Source of the DNA: Claveliimonas sp034178805
Lineage (GTDB): Bacteria; Bacillota; Clostridia; Lachnospirales; Lachnospiraceae
Length of the DNA stretch: 64,000 nucleotides
Assembly (NCBI RefSeq): GCF_050314255.1
Contig: NZ_JBNPMZ010000009.1
Location: 1-64,000, forward strand
Direction: 5' to 3'
Position numbers and translations under genes: made by a program. This document shows positions 34,919 to 44,315 of the stretch, piece by piece. Position 1 is the stretch's first letter. Every line of letters begins with the position of its first letter. The notes under the pieces were generated by a model. It was not told the DNA's origin, searched no databases, and saw only the letters and a program-made list of their open reading frames with translations.

Positions 34919-36526
34919 TTATTTATTCTGAAATTCCAAAGCAGCTTCAACGAATCCTTTAAATAATGGATGCGGCCTGTTCGGTCTGGACTTCAGCTCC
35001 GGATGGGCCTGAGTTGCAATAAACCACGGATGATCAGGAATCTCAATCATTTCTACAATGCGTCCGTCCGGTGAAAGTCCGGACAGCTTCATACCGTGGG
35101 AAGTAAGCGCATCGCGGTAATCATTATTTACCTCGTAGCGATGGCGATGACGCTCATGGATTTCTTCTTTTCCATAGAGTGCATATGCTTTGGATGTCTT
35201 ATCCAGAACACATGGATAAGAGCCCAGACGAAGAGTACCACCGATATTTTCGATTCCAATCTGTTCCGGCATGATGTGAATAACCGGATGAGTAGTGTTG
35301 GGATCAAGCTCTACACTGTGGGCGTCATGATATCCGATTACATTGCGGGCAAACTCCACAATAGAGAGCTGCATACCAAGACACAGTCCCAGGAACGGCA
35401 CCTTGTGGGTGCGGGCATAATGAATGGCTTCAATCTTTCCGTCGATACCACGGTCTCCGAATCCTCCGGGAACCAGTATGCCACTTACATCTCCTAACAA
35501 TTCATCGACATTTTCCGGAGTTACGGTCTCGGAATCGATCCATTTAATATTTACGGTAGCACGGCTGAAGATGCCGCCGTGTTTTAGTGCTTCCACGACG
35601 CTGATATATGCATCGTGAAGCTGAATATATTTTCCAACCAGTGCAACTGTAACTTCTGTGTTCGGGTGACGCAGATAATCAACCATTTCAGTCCAATCCT
35701 TCAGGTCCGGTTCCGGACAGTCAAGATGCAGACATTCACAGACTACTCCTGCAAGATTCTCACGTTCCATGGCAAGAGGAGCCTCATAGAGATATTCCAC
35801 ATCCAGATTCTGGAGTACATGACTGGAAGGAACATTACAGAAGAGTGCAATCTTATCCTTAATGCCATTATCTAAAGGATGTTCGGAACGGCATACAAGG
35901 ATATCCGGCCAGATTCCCATTCCCTGCAGATCCTTAACGCTTGCCTGTGTTGGTTTAGTCTTCATTTCCTGTGATGCCTTCAGATATGGAATCAGTGTTA
36001 CATGAATCAGAATGGCATTTTCATGTCCGATGTCATGCTGGAACTGTCTGATTGCCTCAAGGAAAGGCTGGCTTTCGATGTCACCTACGGTACCACCAAC
36101 TTCTATAATGGCAATTTCCGTATTCTTGGAAGCGGGGTTGCGATAAAAGCGATCCTTGATCTCGTTGGTAATGTGAGGAATCACCTGAACGGTTCCGCCG
36201 CCGAAATCACCCCGACGCTCTTTGTGCAGTACAGACCAGTAAATCTTACCGGTTGTAACGTTAGAATTCTTGGTTAAGCTTTCGTCAATGAATCGTTCAT
36301 AGTGTCCCAGGTCAAGATCTGTCTCCGCTCCATCATCCGTGACGAAAACCTCACCATGCTGAACCGGATTCATAGTGCCTGGGTCAATGTTGATGTAAGG
36401 GTCAAATTTCTGCATTGTTACCGTATATCCCCGTGCCTTCAGAAGGCGTCCCAGAGATGCTGCAGTGATGCCCTTACCAAGTCCTGATACTACACCGCCT
36501 GTTACGAATACGTATTTTACTGCCAT
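34919..36526 (-). CDS. pyrG: CTP synthase
   Basis: PyrG makes CTP from UTP, ATP and glutamine. The 535 residues have an amidoligase domain starting KYVFVTGGVVSGLGKGI. The class I glutamine amidotransferase domain contains nucleophile Cys in LGLCLGMQ near residue 383 and the His-Glu pair in QAHPELKSRP. The leader is short and AT-rich, and I could not identify the G-run initiation attenuation seen in Bacillus pyrG. Confidence 0.97.
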   Translation of the reverse strand: MAVKYVFVTGGVVSGLGKGITAASLGRLLKARGYTVTMQKFDPYINIDPGTMNPVQHGEVFVTDDGAETDLDLGHYERFIDESLTKNSNVTTGKIYWSVLHKERRGDFGGGTVQVIPHITNEIKDRFYRNPASKNTEIAIIEVGGTVGDIESQPFLEAIRQFQHDIGHENAILIHVTLIPYLKASQEMKTKPTQASVKDLQGMGIWPDILVCRSEHPLDNGIKDKIALFCNVPSSHVLQNLDVEYLYEAPLAMERENLAGVVCECLHLDCPEPDLKDWTEMVDYLRHPNTEVTVALVGKYIQLHDAYISVVEALKHGGIFSRATVNIKWIDSETVTPENVDELLGDVSGILVPGGFGDRGIDGKIEAIHYARTHKVPFLGLCLGMQLSIVEFARNVIGYHDAHSVELDPNTTHPVIHIMPEQIGIENIGGTLRLGSYPCVLDKTSKAYALYGKEEIHERHRHRYEVNNDYRDALTSHGMKLSGLSPDGRIVEMIEIPDHPWFIATQAHPELKSRPNRPHPLFKGFVEAALEFQNK

Positions 36527-36581
36527 GTTCTTTTCCTCCCTGTCTTAGCTGGTTGTCAGATGTCTGTTTTTAAAAAAGTTA

Positions 36582-38075
36582 TTATACACCGGTTTCAGAA
36601 AAAAATACAGCCTTTTTTTCATATTTTGGTTCAAAAGTTGCCTGAATAGACAGCTTTTTAAATTGCTTTATATCTACAGAGCTCACCATGACAGAAGTGT
36701 GTGCCTGACAGCCTTTTAGTTTGGGAAGCTGGTCCAGAGCAAGCTGGGCAGTTTCGTCAGTGGCAGCACTGACTGAGAGTGCGATCAATACCTCATCTGT
36801 GTGAAGACGGGGATTTTTGCTTCCCAGATAATTGACCTTTAATTTCTGAATCGGCTCAATCGCCTCAGGTGAGATGACATGGCGGGCATGTTCGATTCCG
36901 GCCAGTTCTTTCAATGCGTTCAAAAGAAGAGCGGCACTGGCTCCCAGCAGGTCGGAAGTTCCTCCCGTGATAATGCGTCCGTCCTGAAGCTCCAGTGCGG
37001 CAGCCGGCGCATTACTTTCTTCAGCGCGTTCCAGGGCTGCATCTACAACCGAGCGGTCATGAACGGTAATGCCTGCCTGGTTCATAAGCATCTCGATCTT
37101 GAATACCTCTTCTTCTGTGCAGGATCCGGCCAGAAGACGCCCCATTGCATCGTAATATCTGCGAATGATTTCCTGGCGGGAAGCTTCCCGGCAGATTTCA
37201 TCATCACAGATGCAGTTTCCAGCCATATTCACTCCCATATCAGTAGGAGATTTATATGGATTTTCTCCATAGATCCGTTTGAAAGTGGCGCTGAGTACCG
37301 GGAAAATTTCTACATCACGGTTGTAATTGACTGTTGTCTCACCGTATGCTTCCAGATGAAAAGGATCGATCATATTTACATCATTCAGGTCTGCAGTTGC
37401 CGCCTCATAGGCAAGGTTTACCGGGTGCTTTAAAGGAATGTTCCAGATCGGGAAGGTCTCAAATTTTGCATATCCTGCCCGTATGCCTCTTTTGTGCTCA
37501 TGGTAGAGCTGGGACAGGCATGTGGCCATTTTTCCGCTTCCGGGGCCCGGTGCCGTGATAACCACCAGAGGTCTGGTTGTCTCAATATAGTCATTCTTTC
37601 CATAGCCTTCGTCACTGACGATAAGGGGAACATTACTTGGATATCCCGGGATGATGTAATGGAGGTATACCTTAATTCCCAGACGTTCCAGCCGTGTTTT
37701 AAACAAATCGGCGCTTGGCTGTCCGGAATACTGGGTGATTACGACGCTGCCTACATATAATCCACTTCTGATAAATTCTTCTCTCAGTCGAAGTACATCA
37801 GAATCGTAAGTGATTCCCAAATCCCCGCGTACTTTGTTTTTTTCAATATCACCGGCACTGATGACTATGACGATCTCAGCCTGATCAGCCAGCTGCTTCA
37901 GGAGTCTGAGCTTACTGTCCGGCTGAAAACCGGGAAGGACTCTGGAGGCATGATAGTCATCAAATAATTTTCCGCCAAATTCCAGATAGAGCTTGTTGTC
38001 AAACTGATTGATACGCTCCCGGATGTGTGCGGATTGCATTGAAAGGTATTTTTCGTTGTCAAATCCTATTTTCAT
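36582..38075 (-). CDS. DUF1846 domain protein
   Basis: This is a 497-residue cytoplasmic protein of the conserved DUF1846 family, whose function is not established. A P-loop-like GPGSGKMAT lies at about residues 176-184, with Met where Walker A normally has Ser/Thr. It sits within a VVITAPG strand-loop context, and SAGDIEKNKVRGDLGITYD at about 73-91 is another conserved patch. It is on the same strand upstream of pyrG (55 bp) and may be cotranscribed. Nucleotide or phosphate binding is an inference. Confidence 0.88.
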   Translation of the reverse strand: MKIGFDNEKYLSMQSAHIRERINQFDNKLYLEFGGKLFDDYHASRVLPGFQPDSKLRLLKQLADQAEIVIVISAGDIEKNKVRGDLGITYDSDVLRLREEFIRSGLYVGSVVITQYSGQPSADLFKTRLERLGIKVYLHYIIPGYPSNVPLIVSDEGYGKNDYIETTRPLVVITAPGPGSGKMATCLSQLYHEHKRGIRAGYAKFETFPIWNIPLKHPVNLAYEAATADLNDVNMIDPFHLEAYGETTVNYNRDVEIFPVLSATFKRIYGENPYKSPTDMGVNMAGNCICDDEICREASRQEIIRRYYDAMGRLLAGSCTEEEVFKIEMLMNQAGITVHDRSVVDAALERAEESNAPAAALELQDGRIITGGTSDLLGASAALLLNALKELAGIEHARHVISPEAIEPIQKLKVNYLGSKNPRLHTDEVLIALSVSAATDETAQLALDQLPKLKGCQAHTSVMVSSVDIKQFKKLSIQATFEPKYEKKAVFFSETGV

Positions 38076-38198
38076 TGGTATCTTCCCCTTGTTCTATAAT
38101 TATATCTGCATTTGATTTCAGAAAAATGTGTATAAACATTTCCTTCACAAGTATACTACAAGATAGACTTAGTTTACAATCTTTTCATAATGTTTTTA

Positions 38199-38227
38199 TT
38201 GATTTTAAAGAGGGCTGTACTTATAAT
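38199..38227 (+). promoter_or_regulatory. ftsH promoter
   Basis: TTGATT (38199-38204) and TATAAT (38222-38227) are spaced 17 bp apart, ending 32 bp before the ATG. Confidence 0.7.
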
Positions 38228-38259
38228 AAGAAAGGTAAGTACAGGAGGATAAGATTAAA

Positions 38260-40185
38260 ATGAATAATCAGAATAATAATCGGAATAACAAGCCGGATCC
38301 GAATCGGAATAATAAGCAGGGAATTGCTTTTATTTTTATAGTGACTCTGATTACCTCCCTGATTGTGATGGCAATGTATCAGTTTCAGGGAAGTGGAAAT
38401 GCGAATGAGATTACCTATGATAAATTCCTTCAGATGGTTGATGACAAGAAGGTAGATGAGGTTATCATTTCCAGTGACCGGATTCAGATTAAGGCAAAGA
38501 AGGAAGACGGCAAGCGTGCCCAGGAATACTATACGGGTGTAGTTAATGATGACGGCCTTACAGAACGTCTGGAGAAGGCAGGAGTGAAGTTCACACAGGA
38601 GATTCCGGATACCACATCTATGGTGGTGCTGAATCTGATTTCCATGTTCCTGCCGATCGCATTCTTTATTGGAATGGGAATCTGGATGGTGCGCCGGATG
38701 TCAAAGGGCGGCGGCATGATGGGCATCGGGAAGAGTAATGCCAAGATGTATGTAGAAAAAGAGACCGGTGTTACCTTTAAGGATGTTGCGGGACAGGATG
38801 AAGCGAAGGAATCACTTCAGGAAGTTGTGGATTTCCTTCATAATCCGGGAAAATACACAGGAGTGGGAGCAAAGCTTCCCAAAGGAGCCCTGCTTGTAGG
38901 ACCTCCGGGAACCGGTAAAACGCTGCTGGCCAAGGCAGTAGCAGGCGAGGCTAAAGTGCCATTCTTCTCACTGTCCGGTTCTGCATTTGTGGAAATGTAT
39001 GTTGGTGTTGGTGCTTCACGTGTGCGTGACCTGTTCAAGCAGGCCCAGCAGATGGCACCGTGTATTATTTTCATTGATGAGATTGATGCAATCGGTAAGA
39101 GCCGTGACAATCAGCTTGGAGGAAATGACGAGCGTGAACAGACTCTGAATCAGCTTCTGGCTGAGATGGATGGATTTGACACAAATAAGGGACTGTTACT
39201 TCTGGCAGCAACCAACCGTCCGGAGATTCTGGATCCGGCATTGCTTCGGCCGGGACGATTTGACCGGAGAATCATTGTGGAGCGCCCGGATCTGAAGGGA
39301 CGTGTGGATGTCCTGAAGGTACATTCCAAAGATGTTAAGATGGATGAAACGGTAGATCTGGAGGAAATTGCACTGGCAACTTCCGGCGCTGTGGGATCTG
39401 ATCTTGCAAATATGATCAATGAGGCTGCGATTAATGCGGTAAAGCATGGAAGAAATGCAGTATCACAGAGTGATTTGTTTGAAGCAGTGGAAGTGGTTCT
39501 GGTCGGTAAAGAAAAGAAAGACAGAATCATGAGTAAGGAAGAACGCAGGATTGTATCTTATCATGAGGTTGGACATGCTCTGGTAAGTGCTCTTCAGAAG
39601 GATGCGGAGCCTGTACAGAAGATCACTATCGTGCCAAGAACCATGGGAGCTCTCGGTTATGTTATGCAGACACCGGAGGAAGAAAAATTCCTGAATACGA
39701 AAAAAGAACTGGAAGCAATGCTGGTTGGTATGCTGGCAGGTCGTGCGGCGGAGGAAATTGTTTTTGACACGGTTACTACAGGTGCTTCCAATGATATTGA
39801 AAAGGCAACTAAGATAGCGAGAGCCATGATTACCCAGTATGGTATGAGTGAGAAATTCGGTCTTATCGGGCTGGAATCTGTTCAGAACCGTTATCTGGAC
39901 GGAAGACCGGTTGCAAACTGTGGAGAGGCAACCGCTGCTGAAATCGATAAGGAAGTTATGAAGATGTTAAAAGATGCCTACGAGGAGGCAAAACGGCTTC
40001 TCAGTCAGCATCGGGCATCTCTTGATAAGATCGCAGCCTTTCTTATTGAGAAGGAAACGATTACCGGTAAGGAATTTATGAAAATATTCTATGAGGCAGA
40101 AGGAATTGATCCGGAGGCAAAGAAAGAGCCTGAGGAGAGAATTGCCATGAAGGAGTTTTCCGCAGTGGAAGCTGAGACGGAATAA
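38260..40185 (+). CDS. ftsH: ATP-dependent zinc metalloprotease FtsH
   Basis: FtsH is a membrane-anchored hexameric AAA protease that degrades misfolded and regulatory proteins. Of 641 residues, 1-20 are an unusual Asn-rich head. Membrane helices lie at about 21-40 and 122-145, Walker A GPPGTGKT at 214-221, FIDEIDAIG at 271-279, the arginine region RPGRFDR, and the zinc site HEVGH at 435-439 (most homologues have HEAGH). It has its own promoter and terminator. tilS and hpt, frequent partners, are not adjacent. Confidence 0.97.
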   Translation: MNNQNNNRNNKPDPNRNNKQGIAFIFIVTLITSLIVMAMYQFQGSGNANEITYDKFLQMVDDKKVDEVIISSDRIQIKAKKEDGKRAQEYYTGVVNDDGLTERLEKAGVKFTQEIPDTTSMVVLNLISMFLPIAFFIGMGIWMVRRMSKGGGMMGIGKSNAKMYVEKETGVTFKDVAGQDEAKESLQEVVDFLHNPGKYTGVGAKLPKGALLVGPPGTGKTLLAKAVAGEAKVPFFSLSGSAFVEMYVGVGASRVRDLFKQAQQMAPCIIFIDEIDAIGKSRDNQLGGNDEREQTLNQLLAEMDGFDTNKGLLLLAATNRPEILDPALLRPGRFDRRIIVERPDLKGRVDVLKVHSKDVKMDETVDLEEIALATSGAVGSDLANMINEAAINAVKHGRNAVSQSDLFEAVEVVLVGKEKKDRIMSKEERRIVSYHEVGHALVSALQKDAEPVQKITIVPRTMGALGYVMQTPEEEKFLNTKKELEAMLVGMLAGRAAEEIVFDTVTTGASNDIEKATKIARAMITQYGMSEKFGLIGLESVQNRYLDGRPVANCGEATAAEIDKEVMKMLKDAYEEAKRLLSQHRASLDKIAAFLIEKETITGKEFMKIFYEAEGIDPEAKKEPEERIAMKEFSAVEAETE

Positions 40186-40219
40186 AAAAGCGGCTGTGCA
40201 TGATGCACGGCCGCTTTTA
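40185..40219 (+). terminator. ftsH terminator
   Basis: AAAAGCGGCTGTGCA pairs with TGCACGGCCGCTTTT through one G-U wobble, ending in a short T run. Confidence 0.85.
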
Positions 40220-40280
40220 TGAGTCCCTTGTCATTTTCAGGGGAACAGAGGCATAAATAACAGGAAAGGGTTTTCGATGC

Positions 40281-42119
40281 ATGTTTGATATTCAGGAAGA
40301 ATTAAAGAAACTCCCGGGTAAGCCGGGGGTCTATCTGATGCATGATGAAAAGGATGACATTATATACGTTGGTAAGGCTATCAGTCTGAAGAACCGTGTG
40401 AGGCAGTATTTTCAGACCAGCCGAAACAAGGGAGTTAAGATTGAACAGATGGTGACCCATATTGCCAGGTTTGAGTATATTGTGACCGATTCTGAACTGG
40501 AGGCACTCGTTCTGGAATGTAATCTTATTAAAGAACACAGGCCGAAATATAATACCATGCTTATGGATGATAAAAGCTATCCATTTATTAAAGTAACCGT
40601 TGATGAGCCATTTCCACGGATTATGCTGGCACGTCGGATGGTAAAGGACAAGGCACGCTATTTCGGCCCATATACCAGTGCTGGAGCGGTAAAAGACACG
40701 ATAGAGCTTATTCGTAAACTTTATCATATCCGGAGCTGTAACAGAAAGCTTCCCCGGGACATCGGGAAGGAGAGACCCTGTTTGAATTATCACATTCATC
40801 AGTGCAAAGCACCCTGTCAGGGATACATTTCTCAGAAAGAATATCGGGAATCTATTGATGAAGTATTACATTTTTTGAATGGAGACTATGATATAATTTT
40901 GAAAAATCTGAAAGAAAAGATGATGGAAGCTTCGGAGGCAATGGAATTTGAGAAAGCCATTGAATATCGGGAGCTTCTTAGTAGTGTTCAAAAGATTGCC
41001 CAGAAACAGAAGATTACCGATACTGCCGGAGAGGACAGGGATATACTTGCGCTTGCTGTGGATAACGAGGATGCGGTGGTCCAGGTGTTTTTCGTAAGAG
41101 GCGGCCGACTGATAGGAAGAGATCATTTTTATCTGAAAATCGCAGGAGAAGAGACGAAAGGGGAGATACTTTCCAGTTTTATCAAGCAGTTTTATGGAGG
41201 GACACCTTTTATCCCGCCCAGGCTCATGCTTCAGGAGGATGTGGAGGACAGGGAATTACTGGAAGAATGGCTGACTCAGAAAAGAGGACATCGTGTACAT
41301 CTCCTGGTTCCCAGAAAAGGCAGCAAAGAAAAGATGGTTGAGCTGGCGGCAAAGAATGCTGCTCTGGTGCTCAGCACGGATAAGGAACGTCTCAAACGGG
41401 AAGAAGGAAGGACGATTGGAGCGGTAAAGGAGCTGGAGAAGCTTCTGGGGTTAAAGAATCTTAACCGCATGGAGGCTTATGATATTTCTAATACGAATGG
41501 CTTTGCATCGGTAGGTTCCATGATTGTATATGAAAAAGGAAAACCAAAGCGTAATGATTACCGTAAGTTCAAGATACGGGGCGTTCAGGGAGCCGATGAT
41601 TACGCAAGCATGGAAGAGGTTCTGCGCAGGCGGTTTGAACACGGTATGCGTGAGAAAGAGGAGGGAAAAGAGCTGGGAGGATTTACAGCTTTCCCGGATA
41701 TCATCCTGATGGACGGAGGACGTGGGCAGGTAAATGTGGCACTTCGTGTACTGGATGAACTGAGGCTTAATATTCCGGTCTGCGGCATGGTGAAGGATGA
41801 TAATCATCGAACCAGGGGTCTTTATTACAATAATGTAGAGATACCCATAGACCGGAATTCGGAAGCATTCAGACTGATCACCAGAATACAGGACGAAGCG
41901 CACCGGTTTGCTATAGAATTCCATCGGAAGCTAAGGAGCCAGGGACAGGTACATTCTATTTTGGAGGATATTCCGGGTGTCGGACCGGCAAGGAGAAAAG
42001 ACTTGATGCGTCATTTTCAGACGTTGGATGCCATCAAAAATGCAACAGTCGAAGAGTTAAAAGAGCTGCCTTCCATGAATGAAAAATCTGCCCGCGAAAT
42101 CTACAAATTCTTTCACTAA
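40281..42119 (+). CDS. uvrC: Excinuclease ABC subunit C
   Basis: UvrC makes the dual incision in nucleotide excision repair. The 612 residues have an N-terminal GIY-YIG nuclease (GVYLMHD, IIYVGKA at about 17-37) and a cysteine cluster CLNYHIHQCKAPC near 170. Next are a UvrB-binding UVR motif (about 205-240), the RNase H-like nuclease (AYDISNTNG, DGGRGQVN), and a C-terminal HhH pair (LEDIPGVGPARRKDLM). uvrA and uvrB are not adjacent. A structured non-coding element separates it from hprK. Confidence 0.97.
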   Translation: MFDIQEELKKLPGKPGVYLMHDEKDDIIYVGKAISLKNRVRQYFQTSRNKGVKIEQMVTHIARFEYIVTDSELEALVLECNLIKEHRPKYNTMLMDDKSYPFIKVTVDEPFPRIMLARRMVKDKARYFGPYTSAGAVKDTIELIRKLYHIRSCNRKLPRDIGKERPCLNYHIHQCKAPCQGYISQKEYRESIDEVLHFLNGDYDIILKNLKEKMMEASEAMEFEKAIEYRELLSSVQKIAQKQKITDTAGEDRDILALAVDNEDAVVQVFFVRGGRLIGRDHFYLKIAGEETKGEILSSFIKQFYGGTPFIPPRLMLQEDVEDRELLEEWLTQKRGHRVHLLVPRKGSKEKMVELAAKNAALVLSTDKERLKREEGRTIGAVKELEKLLGLKNLNRMEAYDISNTNGFASVGSMIVYEKGKPKRNDYRKFKIRGVQGADDYASMEEVLRRRFEHGMREKEEGKELGGFTAFPDIILMDGGRGQVNVALRVLDELRLNIPVCGMVKDDNHRTRGLYYNNVEIPIDRNSEAFRLITRIQDEAHRFAIEFHRKLRSQGQVHSILEDIPGVGPARRKDLMRHFQTLDAIKNATVEELKELPSMNEKSAREIYKFFH

Positions 42120-42127
42120 TGTGATAT

Positions 42128-42212
42128 ACTGAACGCATAGCGACGAACACACCGACATAGAGAAATCCACCGTCTGCTTGCAGACGAGGAGATTTCTCGA
42201 AGTGAGCGTTCG
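42128..42212 (+). repeat. Structured intergenic element between uvrC and hprK
   Basis: Nested inverted repeats: GAACGC (42131-42136) with GCGTTC (42206-42211); GAGAAATC (42160-42167) with GATTTCTC (42191-42198); and CGTCTG-cttg-CAGACG (42171-42186). No coding frame and no T run. Its composition is richer in GC than the flanking intergenic DNA. Confidence 0.6.
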
Positions 42213-42242
42213 GAGCGAGGAAAGAAACGAAAGGAGATTGTC

Positions 42243-43166
42243 ATGTCTAAAGTAGAGATGAAAAAAATCGTCGAAAAGATGAATTTAAGGAATCTGACCC
42301 CGGATATAGATTTATCCGGCAGATGTGTTGAGGTACCGGATATCAATCGTCCAGCTTTGCAGCTTACAGGCTTTTTTGATCATTTTGATGCAGAGCGTGT
42401 ACAGATTATCGGATATGTAGAATATACCTTCTTAGAGAAGATGCCGGAGGAAAGAAAAAAAGAAGTGTATGCCGAACTTCTGTCATATAAGATTCCCTGT
42501 ATCATTTTCTGTCGAAACCTTCAGCCGGAGCCTGCGCTTTTGGAAAAAGCAAATGAGATGGAGATACCGATTTTTTCAACGGATAAAAAGACATCTTCTT
42601 TTACGGCAGAGCTTATTCGATGGCTGAATGTACAGCTGGCACCTTGTATTTCTATTCATGGAGTGCTGGTGGATGTATATGGTGTTGGTGTCCTGATTAT
42701 GGGAGAAAGCGGGATTGGAAAGAGTGAATCTGCACTGGAGCTGATTAAAAGAGGTCACCGGCTCGTCAGCGACGATGTAGTAGAGATTCATAAGGTCAGT
42801 GATGATACTCTGGTTGGAACAGCTCCGGATATTACCCGCCATTTTATTGAGCTTCGCGGTATCGGTATCGTAGATGTTAAGACACTTTTTGGAGTGCTGA
42901 GTGTAAGAGAAACGCAGAATATTGATCTGGTTATTACTTTGGAAGACTGGAACCGGGATAAGGATTATGATCGTTTGGGTCTGGATGAAGAATATACCGA
43001 ATTCCTTGGAAATAAAGTAGTATGCCATCAGCTTCCGATTCGACCGGGAAGAAATCTGGCAATTATCGTTGAGACAGCAGCAATTAATCACAGACAGAAA
43101 CAGATGGGATATAATGCTGCACAGGAATTATATAAGAGGGTTCAACAGAATCTTGCAAGAAAATAA
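42243..43166 (+). CDS. hprK: HPr kinase/phosphorylase
   Basis: HprK phosphorylates Ser46 of HPr in response to glycolytic intermediates, driving CcpA-dependent catabolite repression. The 307 residues have the N-terminal MurF-like domain (1-125), the catalytic His in SIHG (about 139), P-loop GESGIGKS at 154-161 and the SDDVVEI segment. The K3-type signature EDWNRDKDYDRLG lies at about 238-250. It is 18 bp before a ROK glucokinase, linking catabolite sensing to glucose phosphorylation in one transcript. Confidence 0.96.
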   Translation: MSKVEMKKIVEKMNLRNLTPDIDLSGRCVEVPDINRPALQLTGFFDHFDAERVQIIGYVEYTFLEKMPEERKKEVYAELLSYKIPCIIFCRNLQPEPALLEKANEMEIPIFSTDKKTSSFTAELIRWLNVQLAPCISIHGVLVDVYGVGVLIMGESGIGKSESALELIKRGHRLVSDDVVEIHKVSDDTLVGTAPDITRHFIELRGIGIVDVKTLFGVLSVRETQNIDLVITLEDWNRDKDYDRLGLDEEYTEFLGNKVVCHQLPIRPGRNLAIIVETAAINHRQKQMGYNAAQELYKRVQQNLARK

Positions 43167-43184
43167 AGAGGAGGGCAAAAAGAA

Positions 43185-44123
43185 ATGCTGAAGTATTGTT
43201 TTGGAGTTGACATTGGTGGAACAACCGTAAAAATGGGGTTGTTCACAACGGTGGGGGAACTGATTCACAAATGGGAGATCAAGACCCGTACCGAAAATGG
43301 AGGGGAAGCTATTCTTCCGGATATTTCTCGGGCAATATTTGATAAAATGAAAGAGAGAGGCCTTGAAAGAGAAGATATTGTGGGTGTTGGAGTTGGAATC
43401 CCGGCACCGGTTAATGCAGAGGGAATCGTTAAGAATACTGCAAATCTGGGATGGGGCTATAAAGAAGTTGTCAAAGAGCTTTCAGAGCTCCTCGGAGGTA
43501 TGAAAGTGGCTGCCGGAAATGATGCCAATGTAGCTGCTCTTGGTGAGATGTGGCTTGGTGCCGGGCATGGAGAAAAAAACATGATTATGGTTACTCTTGG
43601 AACCGGAGTCGGAGGCGGTGTGATCGTAGATGGAAAGATTCTTATCGGAGCAAATGGTGCAGGTGGCGAAATCGGTCATATCTGTGTGAACTATAATGAA
43701 GAAGACTGCTGTGGTTGTGGAAATAAGGGATGTCTGGAGCAGTATGCTTCCGCTACCGGTATTGCCCGGCTTGCAAGGATCCGCTTAAAAAAGAATGATG
43801 ATCTAACAGTGCTTCGTGAACATAAATTTATCAATGCCAAGGTAGTATTCGATGCGGTTAAAGAGAACGATAAGGTGGCAATTGAGGTGGCAGAGGAGTT
43901 CGGAAGATATTTGGGACATGCACTGGCAAATCTGGCTGTGGTTGCAGATCCATCTGTTATTGTAATTGGCGGAGGTGTATCAAAAGCCGGTGAAGTACTG
44001 ATTCCTTTTGTTGAAAAACCATTTCATGAAAAAGCATTTTTTGCCAATCAGGAGACCCGGTTTGTTCTTGCGACTCTGGAAAATGATGCAGGAATCTGCG
44101 GCGCTGCAAAATTGATTATTTAA
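43185..44123 (+). CDS. ROK-family glucokinase
   Basis: This is a 312-residue sugar kinase of the ROK family. It has ATP motif GVDIGGTTVKMGLF (residues 7-20), GNDANVAALGE (about 112) with the catalytic Asp, GTGVGGGVI, and the zinc-binding set H-x9-CCGCGNKGCLE at about residues 165-188. No helix-turn-helix is present, so it is an enzyme and not a ROK repressor. It most likely phosphorylates glucose released by intracellular glycosidases such as the GH31 enzyme. Cotranscribed with hprK; ends at a strong terminator. Confidence 0.92.
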   Translation: MLKYCFGVDIGGTTVKMGLFTTVGELIHKWEIKTRTENGGEAILPDISRAIFDKMKERGLEREDIVGVGVGIPAPVNAEGIVKNTANLGWGYKEVVKELSELLGGMKVAAGNDANVAALGEMWLGAGHGEKNMIMVTLGTGVGGGVIVDGKILIGANGAGGEIGHICVNYNEEDCCGCGNKGCLEQYASATGIARLARIRLKKNDDLTVLREHKFINAKVVFDAVKENDKVAIEVAEEFGRYLGHALANLAVVADPSVIVIGGGVSKAGEVLIPFVEKPFHEKAFFANQETRFVLATLENDAGICGAAKLII

Positions 44124-44133
44124 AGAGAGGGAT

Positions 44134-44165
44134 AAAAAAAGATTGCGCTTAGCGCAATCTTTTTT
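44134..44165 (+). terminator. hprK-glucokinase terminator
   Basis: AAAAAAGATTGCGCT pairs with AGCGCAATCTTTTTT around a minimal loop. Symmetric A/T tails suggest it works in both directions. Confidence 0.9.
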
Positions 44166-44166
44166 A

Positions 44167-44286
44167 CTCTATAGGAAACTGCGTTTCCATAGAGCAAAAA
44201 CCCTCCGGGGGATGCGCACTCCGGCGTAAGCAGAAGATGTCGCAGAGCGACCGCCGGAGGCACGAGAGTTCCGTCAGCGGAACTCT
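44167..44286 (+). repeat. Structured intergenic element after the glucokinase gene
   Basis: At least four stems are visible: CTCTAT-a-GGAAA (44167-44178) with TTTCC-ATAGAG (44184-44194); CCTCCGG (44202-44208) with CCGGAGG (44254-44260); GTCGC-aga-GCGAC (44239-44251); and AGAGTTCCG-tcag-CGGAACTCT (44265-44286). It is GC-rich, non-coding and directly abuts the terminator. Confidence 0.6.
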
Positions 44287-44315
44287 TTGTTCTCCATTTC
44301 GATTAGATATTAAGT

